Notes under the pieces: generated by a model
Told to the model about the DNA's origin: nothing
The model's input: only the letters and a program-made list of their open reading frames with translations
Database searches by the model: none
Assembly (NCBI RefSeq): GCF_051622035.1
Contig: NC_135366.1
Span: 9,145,001 to 9,209,000 of the forward strand
DNA from: Arctopsyche grandis
Lineage: Eukaryota; Arthropoda; Insecta; Trichoptera; Hydropsychidae
Direction of reading: 5' to 3'
DNA: 64,000 bases
Shown here: piece by piece, positions 57,117 to 64,000 of the stretch
Numbering within the stretch: position 1 is the stretch's first letter
How the letters are laid out: the number at the start of each line of letters is the position of its first letter
Position numbers and translations under genes: made by a program

Positions 57117-57345
57117 TGTTCCGACTTTTGTAATGACGTGTGGCAAACAGTCTTATTAACTGATTGTCGATTGGCATTATTGACGAGTTGGCATTAGTGT
57201 CGGCCCAAGCGGAAATACGCGACGGTCGACAGAGTTCGAGCAGACGGCGTACGGACAACTTGTGTTCCGTACGCTCCGCTGAACCACCACGTGCAAATTT
57301 TACATTTCAATAAACTACATCAAACCATTATCGAAGTCTTTTCCA
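57117..57345 (+). repeat. BEL/Pao 3' LTR
   Basis: 229 bp, starting TGTTCCGACTTTTG and ending CTTTTCCA. It is nearly identical to the 5' LTR and is followed by the target duplication AGACG. Confidence 0.92.
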
Positions 57346-57350
57346 AGACG

Positions 57351-57855
57351 TATGAAATTAGGAAAGAGTGCATTAGAACGAATGAATTTCGTATTCAAAT
57401 CTAAAGTGCCACTGTGCCTGAAGAAAAAGATCTTCCATCAATGTGTCTTGCCAGTGATGACGTATGGCATATGGATGTGAAACTTGGGTATTAAACGCCT
57501 GAAAGCTGCATAAGGTCCAATGCACTTAAAGAAAAATGGCCCATTGGTCCAGTGCACTCAGATATGGCAAAGTTGCTTGCTGTGATGTTGAGAGTAAAGA
57601 AATTGAAATATCAATGTGGGTGTGTCATGTAGATAGAATAACGAACGATAGATGGACGAGATAAGTGCTCGAATGGTACCCGAGAGAATGTAAAAGGGTG
57701 CAAGACAGGTCACAAGGGAGATGGGTGGAAGAAATCAGAAAAATGTGTGGAATGAGATGGATGAGAGTTACTCAAAACAGAGACGAATGGAAGCGTATGG
57801 GAGATGCCTTAATCCAACAGTGGATGGCGAATGGCTGTAAATGATGATGATAATG
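57351..57855 (+). pseudogene. RTE-clade LINE C-terminus, right of the BEL insertion
   Basis: The coding sequence resumes as MKLGKSALERMNFVFKS, VPLCLKKKIFHQCV and LPVMTYG, then reaches a stop near 57478. Later frames give DRWTR, a stop, VLEWYPRECKR, QGRWVEEIRKMCGM, RDEWKRMGDALIQQWMANG and a final stop, followed by the triplet tail TGATGATGATAATG. It is the C-terminal end of the RTE polyprotein. Stops and indels make it a pseudogene older than the BEL insertion. Confidence 0.88.
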
Positions 57856-57930
57856 TTACAATAGTTTCTGTTGCCCATTTTACATGCTTACACATTGTGA
57901 AGACGAATCTGGTTATAATGGCTATCATAT

Positions 57931-58706
57931 ATTATATATTGTAATATCACTATTCTGTGTATTTGTGTATATGTCTGTGTAAGATAACGCTCGCCGTACT
58001 ACAAAAGTCGTTTCGATTCGAAATATGCACGTCACAGTTAAAACACTGCCAACAAAACGTAAAATAACAAACAAAAGTGAAATTTGCATAAAATTTATAA
58101 AATTAATAGACAATTTAGAAGGGTCTTCTATCCCTTTGCCCATTTATTGTGTGAAGAAATTGAGGGGATAAAACAGAGCTTGCAGTTTACCATAAACGGT
58201 GTTTTTGCTGTCGAAACCAAGCAACTGCTTTGTCTAGTACTGTAAATAGTAGACAAAAGTGTGGATGCTGAAAGGTATTTTACTAAATACAATATAATTG
58301 TTACCGATCGTCGCACAAATCACAAAAAAGAATTTAAGAAAAGTTTTAATAAATCTTAATCGGTATTATATTTTATATTACCAATTAAATATATTTTTTG
58401 TCTTTGTATTTTTATATTCATGTTTTTTTCATTGAAATTTTAATTCGAAAACATTTTTGAATTTTGTAATTGTTTTGTTGTCTTTAAATTGTATATATAT
58501 AATATGTATAACAATTTTATTAAAATTCATCGAAATTTCTTATTATTTAAAAATTAAACTCTTCATAAAAATAGATGCTAAAATTGAACATTTTAAATGC
58601 CCTAAAACGCTAAATGAAAATGCTAAAATTGACAAAAATAGATGCCCAAAATACGTGTCTCTAGCCATAACCCATGCGATGATATTTCATCGGGCACAAC
58701 GCTAGT
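57931..58706 (-). repeat. interspersed repeat family B, longer copy
   Basis: On the minus strand it begins ACTAGCGTTGTGCCCGATGA at 58706 and ends with CGTTATCTTACACAGACATA and a TATA-rich edge. The middle contains extra sequence not present in the copies at 12720 and 44140. It has no coding function. Confidence 0.7.
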
Positions 58707-58709
58707 TTA

Positions 58710-59620
58710 TTATAAACGTAATTTTTTACTGACCTCTTCTTACTTTCATTTGTATTGAATTTTTTTTACAAATTCGAAGTAAATATTAATAACGCTGAAT
58801 TAGTTTAGGATCAAATTTTTGAATTTTCAATTAAGTTTAAATTAAACCCACGCAAGTTAGTTTACCACAATTCCACATAGAGCTCCTACATACAAACACA
58901 CGTACATATTTACATGCGTAGGTTTGATTTTCATAATTTACAAAAGAAATTAAAAAATCAAAACACAAGACGAGTATGTGGGTTAGAGCATTGTTTACAG
59001 AGCTTTGCCCAAATTAGAGTATTAAATAAAAATTAATAATTTAGACCAGCTTCCGGACCAATACCGCTACAACTACATACATACACACATGCATAAGTAT
59101 GTAGGGTACGTACACGACGTTAGACAAGAGTTGCCGACGTTGCACAAAAAGTGGACCGTTTCTGAAAATCGATCGGTCAATATGACGAGTGTTGCTCGCC
59201 AGTGACGAGTGGCGTCCATTTGTCAGAGATTACAATCGCGGCCGCTATCCGCGGATCTCTCGGGGCGGTCATCAATTAGGCCGGTCTGTCAGCTGCTTAG
59301 CGCTATATAACCCTGCCGGGACGTACTCGAGCCATAGGTACACCCCGGGGGTCCACGACCACTTAAAATTAAAATTATTGCGTTGAGACGCAGCGCCATC
59401 AACGCGGTAATTAACACTTCAAACACTCGGCGGCCGCGTTGCCTACGCTCCACTTCAATTTGTGGACCGTTCCGTTAACCCCGGGGGTGAAAAAAACCCA
59501 ATATCGATCGTCGTTGAAGTACGTCGTACAACTGCGTGCGTACCCACTATTTTAAGTCGTCCGAAAAATTAAGAACTACCAGTACTTAGGTGTGTACTCA
59601 CTCGAATGCGTGGTGTCGTG
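58710..59620. other. non-coding DNA with GC-rich island
   Basis: AT-rich to about 59090. A GC-rich, repeat-free island follows to about 59560, with CGGCCGCTATCCGCGGATC near 59238. Its 65-codon frame has no known domain. The island is a candidate host regulatory element. Confidence 0.35.
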
Positions 59621-59625
59621 TAGAA

Positions 59626-60614
59626 CAGTGCTACTCAAACTATGGTCCGCGGCCCATTACTGGTCCGTGCACCAGCGGTAATGGGCCGCCGATTATAAAC
59701 GACTATTATCCAGAAAATTGTCAAGGAGGGGGCCATTTTGAAATTGAACATAAAAAATTTAAAATTATGTGATTTTAGATAACATTACAATATATGTAAA
59801 TAATAGTAGATATGATACTGTTGCGTAGGGGTGGGTGGAGGATCCAAGTAAAAGGCCAACAGTCGTTTCACAGCATTTATTGATGATTAAGGAGATACAC
59901 GCAGTGTCACGGCTAAGTCCAGAATGACATGATATCGCCTACGTACCGCCTTATAAAGGGTAGATCTCTCAGGAGGCCTAATCTGTTTACCTGTTGTATA
60001 GTCACGTATTCGGATATGTATTTCCACGACATTGGGTCTTCCCGTACCGATTCTGAGAAATAACTAATAACGGTCATTGTTTAGCCTAAATGCACTTAGA
60101 GTCCAGATATAATCCTGGAAGTAAGTGCAAGCACTTACATAGTTAATCCGATAACAGATAACCCTTGAACGATCACATAGTCTCTGGGATTCTATTCGCT
60201 TAATCCGCGGCGTACGTAACAATACTTACATTGTAGCTATTTTTTTTTTAAAGAAAACTACTATGATGTAAAACGCCATTCAGGAAAAATGTGTTAATAA
60301 ATTAAAAGAATATGAAAGAAATGTTTTTCAATTGATATTTATAAAAATATAAATCCGTTATAAATAATATAATATATATTTAAATATGAAAAACTTACAG
60401 TATATATGAAATGAAATTAAAAGGGGGGGGGGGGAGCATGGCACCCATGGCATTTTACTACTTATATTAATGCTACTTTTATTTGTTATATGAACAAATT
60501 TTCACTCATATACATATGTACATAAACTTTTTATTTAAAAATATGATGCTGGTCCGTGAGAATTACTGAAAAATATATACTGGTCCGCCAGCTGAAAAAG
60601 TTTGTGTAGCACTG
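59626..60614. mobile_element. hAT-type element carrying a solo LTR
   Basis: The ends are CAGTGCTACTCAAACT and the complement of CAGTGCTACACAAACT. The 8-bp target duplication GTGTAGAA is exact (59618-59625 and 60615-60622). Subterminal GGTCCGCGGCCC and GGTCCGCCAGC lie inside the ends. No transposase remains. Without the inserted LTR and its duplication it is about 582 bp. Confidence 0.88.
59819..60221 (-). repeat. solo LTR, probably Ty3/Gypsy type
   Basis: A 403-bp unit begins TGTTGCGTAGG and ends CGTACGTAACA on the plus strand. ATAC lies on each side (59815-59818 and 60222-60225). The ends are TG/CA-type with short inverted repeats (TGTTGCGTA and TACGTAACA). An AATAAA on the minus strand, at about 59880, lies near that strand's 3' end, which suggests minus orientation. 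No second LTR or internal region is present. The 4-bp duplication fits Gypsy but does not prove it. Confidence 0.7.
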
Positions 60615-60802
60615 GTGTAGAATGCGTGTAGCATGCTACTAATGATTATTACGTACATATACATAAGTACATACATATAACAGATGAAGCATAATGAAAA
60701 AAGTTAAGAATTCAAATGAAAGTGAAAACGGAAAACACGACGAAAAAAACAAAACAATTTTCATACTTGTTTAATATAATGTGTTTTATTTTATTTTATT
60801 TA

Positions 60803-61037
60803 ATCTAATATATAATTTCGAAAGAGACTTTGTAAGTTTGTAAGTATTGTTGGTTGGGAATCGAAAACAAGTCAGTTTCTATGACGATTCGATTGGTTGA
60901 ATATTATTTTTTTTTTCGATTCAAATAAATTTAATAAAAAAACAAATGAATATTTACTATTAGAATGAATATTTACTATTAGATGTTTAAGCTGTTTATA
61001 TTACAAATACTGAGCGAAGCCGGGTAAAACAATTAGT
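60803..61037 (-). repeat. interspersed repeat family C
   Basis: Read on the minus strand it starts CTAATTGTTTTACCCGGCTT, then CGCTCAGTATTTGTAATATA and AACAGCTTAAACATCTAATAG. It ends AAAGTCTCTTTCGAAATTAT. A short segment (GAATATTTACTATTAGA) is duplicated at 60945-60980. Confidence 0.7.
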
Positions 61038-61431
61038 TATCTATATGTGTATATTATACATATGTAAAAATTAATGTTTGTCTGTCTCGTATAACCCATT
61101 ACTATGGAACTTTCAGGATTTGTTGTATGCATGTCCGGGAAGATTATTGTGAAAAAAAACGGGAAAAAACCCGTTTGCGATTGCGATTTTACCGACGCGA
61201 AAGTTTGATACACCATTGTGCAGTCAAGCAAATGTGTTCCTTGGTAACCATGATATCAGTTGGTTTATGACGATACGTCTTTAAAGAGACGTTGTTTGAT
61301 CTCCAACCATCACTTAAACGGGAACGGGAACGGGAGCGGGAAAGGGAGTGGGAAGGGGAACGGGAACATAACGGAAACGGGAATTGCATCCCTTATTCTG
61401 GCATTGCAACGCATGCCGGGTTAAGTGAGTT
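61036..61431 (-). repeat. interspersed repeat family A
   Basis: On the minus strand it begins near CACTTAACCCGGCATGCG, contains a CCCGTT-type hexamer run (61317-61380), then the core TCTTCCCGGACATGCATAC and AATCCTGAAAGTTCCATAG. It ends GACAGACAAACATTAATTTT. It directly abuts the family C copy at 60803-61037. Confidence 0.7.
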
Positions 61432-62870
61432 CGAAATAAAATATGAATATTTTTTCCCGGAATATATGAAGTAAAACATTTTTTTTTCAAATTAATTTAT
61501 TTTTTATTCATATAAAATTTGCTAATTAAAAAAATATATTAAAAGTAAACACCAAAATGTAAAATACTAAAATATTTAAATTAGAATCTGAAAGCTTATT
61601 TCTAAATTTGGCACAAATATTTCCAGCAATGGAAATAATTCTTTCAGTTTCGGTCGAAGTTGATTTTATTGTTAAAAAGAACTAAAACAATATTATTGAA
61701 TTATCTGTCTTTTCTCCTATCAGCATGTATATTTTCATTTATTTTTTAAAGTCAAGGCTATTTTTATTTACATTATGTTGCATCTACATAGTTTTGTTTT
61801 TGAAAAATTTTTTATTTAATTCTTCATTCATCGTCAAACACATAATTGTCTCATCTTCATCAGAATATAAATAAAAGAGTTTCTTCCATTGTGGAATCGT
61901 CAATAGAAGAAAGATTTACTAGTTTCATACGTTTCATTGTAAGACATTTGCCTTTATTAAACTATTAAAAGAAAGTTTTGAAAAAAAATATTTTTCCCGG
62001 GACTCGAAATAAGAATTCCTGGGGCACGAGGCATCAAAAATCCGCGAATTTCTGTGAATTTCTATCTCGGGTCGACCCGGGCACAAACATAATTAGTTCA
62101 CACTTACATATGTATGTATACCCATTGATTATTTTTAACCGTAGAGTAAATTCGACCGCATACATAAAAGTGAACTTGAATCAAAATTTACCTGTACTAT
62201 CTGAACATGTTATGAATGTTTAATTAACAATTCATTATGAATGTCTTGGAGTATTATAATACGATAACAATACTCGTCCTCCCTTTTAAAAATACGTACA
62301 ATTTTCAGCATTCTTAATTTTCTAATTACAGCCGAGGGCTATTGTCGTTTAGGGATATGGATGAAGACGTGTCAGCTCATTCATATAATATAATATATTT
62401 TAAAGACACTATAGGGGACCTAAGCGCCTGGAGGCGAACAGGAAACGTGAGATAAAATTTTCGAATACGGCGTACACATATATACGCCTATACTATATAA
62501 AATATAAGACGTCCAAGCTTTACTATGACGAAAATAGTATGTGTAAATTAAAATAAAATATTTGAAATTAAAAATATACCCATTAAAATTCGACGACATA
62601 AATAAAAGTGAAGCAAATACTGGTTTTCCTCATACTAGATAAAGATCTGTCAAGGCGCGCTCAAATCGAACCGAACGCTCGGAACAATTTAACCTGCGAC
62701 ACTAATAAAATAAATAACAGCATATATAGCGTTTATGCAAATATTATTACGATTATACGCACGTCGACAAAAATACACGTCGAACCTTTAAAAATATATA
62801 TAATTTTACACTAATAAATATGTTAATTTTTGACATTCGTAATGTGACATCACCTAAGAGAGACCAGACG
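61432..62870. other. AT-rich non-coding DNA
   Basis: No gene or repeat family recognised. ORFs are under 85 codons and domain-free. Confidence 0.5.
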
Positions 62871-62879
62871 AACGTCGCA

Positions 62880-63440
62880 CATCTAGTGTGTGTGTGTGTG
62901 CATGTACATATGTATGCATCGGTCACACTGTGTATGTAATTCGCACGTTGCATGCAATAATTTATACGAGACGATCTTGACCTGTTGGAACACATACATA
63001 CATACATACATTGTAGATATGAAAAACGAGTCCTCGGCTAATGGACCGCGAATGGTGTCCGGCGGTATTATAAATCGATTATGTAAAACAAAATGACCCG
63101 ACATCCGTTTATTGGATGCGTGGTGTGACTTTGCGAAAGGATGGCCGGAGATTACGCTGATTAGTTTGAATGATGATGGTGTGTGTGTATTTTTGGGGCA
63201 AACACACCTGTCCGTTAATAAAAATACCTGTGAGCGGAGAGCGCGACCTGGCGGGCGGACCGTGACCGCCGCTAGCTGTACTTCCGGTGGCGGGCGGGCC
63301 CTTCCGAGCCGATCGCCACAGCTTCCGGTGCGGCTCCTTTCATTGTTGTCGCCACGGTACTGTTAGCCGGTCCGTAGGACAATGGCCAGAATTCCGCAAG
63401 GGTCGACGGACGATCTCCTCATTTACTAGTTTCCTGGAAA
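62880..63440. other. microsatellite and GC-rich island
   Basis: A (TG)n run lies at 62887-62900 and (CATA)n near 62992-63010. The GC-rich block at 63220-63400 has no repeat match and no recognisable domain in its 84-codon frame. It is a candidate regulatory or untranslated exon region. Confidence 0.3.
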
Positions 63441-63519
63441 AGTGAAAATTAAATTGAAAATTCGTTTGCGATTCCTTTTCGGTACATTTGATAAATTTGA
63501 AAAAACTTTTGCGGAATTC

Positions 63520-64000
63520 TGGGGTATATCCTCAATATATCCAATATTTAATCGCCATAGTTCTTTATCAACGCTAAATAAAATAAAATTATATCGCGCG
63601 CTCATATTACCATTATTAACCTATGCTTCACCTGTATGGAATAACGCCTCGAATACTAACCTTTCCAAGCTCCAAGTAATACAAAATAAATCCCTAAAAA
63701 TAATTTATAATACACCCATATATACTAACCTGAAAAAACTGCATGCCATATACATATAATATTCCGTTTGTTACAGACATTACTAACAAACTAACCAGTA
63801 GATTCTATGACAGAATCACTAATAACCATACTAACACACTTGTGAAGAGTCTCGGTGATTACAACAAAATGTCTATACCCTTCAGGTATAAACACAGATT
63901 ACCTAAACACAATCTGCTTTAGGTCATCGACTTTAGATAGTCTTTAATTAATATTATGTATTAGATGTATTATGAACATTTATAAGGATTGTAAATAGGT
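63520..64000 (+). mobile_element. Jockey-type LINE, truncated, cut by the window edge
   Basis: From GGGGTATATCCTCAATATAT onward it is almost identical to the copy at 21376-22178, including LILPLLTYASPVW. A small insertion (ATACAT in CATATACATATAATATTCC near 63747) breaks the frame. It continues to the window end within the 3' UTR, so its right-hand target duplication is not visible. Confidence 0.88.

Larger units (their letters stand above)
49306..57345 (+). mobile_element. BEL/Pao LTR retrotransposon, apparently intact, 8.04 kb
   Basis: Complete by structure: a 5' LTR (49306-49536), a putative primer-binding site, a 1.25-kb leader with tandem repeats, one 1753-codon gag-pol frame, a 1.06-kb 3' region and a 3' LTR (57117-57345). 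The 5-bp target duplication AGACG lies at 49301-49305 and 57346-57350. LTRs start TGTTCCGAC and end TTTTCCA. They differ by about five substitutions and one 2-base indel, so the insertion is fairly recent but not brand new. No envelope frame is present. It sits in an RTE LINE. Confidence 0.93.

Overview
The window looks like AT-rich insect genomic DNA. It has no operons, it carries long AT-rich non-coding stretches crowded with (CATA)n/(TATG)n microsatellites, and its repeats belong to insect-type families: a BEL/Pao LTR retrotransposon, RTE, Jockey and CR1/L2-like LINEs, tRNA-headed SINEs, mariner and Tc1-like elements and many hAT derivatives. One MITE family carries degenerate TTAGG-like repeats. 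I cannot fix the insect order from the sequence. I find no complete host protein-coding gene. The window is best read as a gene-poor intergenic or intronic region whose coding potential comes from transposable elements.

Layout. 1-20 kb: AT-rich background with a hAT MITE (5354-5525), RTE LINE 3' ends (5.5 and 19.6 kb), a terminal-inverted-repeat element with a hAT MITE nested in it (8766-9177), a Tc1-like MITE (9568-10102), a hAT element (16533-16796) and two hAT MITEs placed back to back (18538-18879). 20-29 kb: broken LINE 3' ends, including a Jockey-type copy with a clear 12-bp target duplication (21376-22178), an inverted SINE pair (23.2-23.7 kb), a GC-rich minisatellite (24.8 kb) and a hAT element (26463-27056). 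29.5-32 kb: a 5'-truncated LINE with a 704-codon reverse-transcriptase ORF and a 3' stem-loop. 33-41 kb: a perfect 440-bp palindrome (34153-34592), a local duplication (37.1/38.1 kb) and a Jockey copy split by a second LINE (39144-40745). 41-48 kb: a second SINE pair, a fold-back mariner (42473-43081), a 350-bp direct repeat around a MITE, and a hAT element (47364-47892). 49.3-57.3 kb: a BEL/Pao element, intact by ORF, LTRs and 5-bp target duplication, inserted in an RTE fragment. 57.9-64 kb: further repeats, a hAT element carrying a solo LTR (59626-60614), and a Jockey copy cut by the window edge.

How the parts relate. The LINE at 29.5-32 kb and the tRNA-headed SINEs share a 3' stem-loop whose loop is similar while both sides of the stem have changed together. 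This suggests the SINEs are copied by that LINE's machinery. Nested insertions give a partial time order: RTE before BEL/Pao, Jockey before the CR1/L2-like LINE, and hAT before the solo LTR. About fifteen GC-richer, non-repeat islands lie between the transposons. They have no convincing ORF and are the best candidates for host regulatory DNA or untranslated exons, but nothing here proves that.
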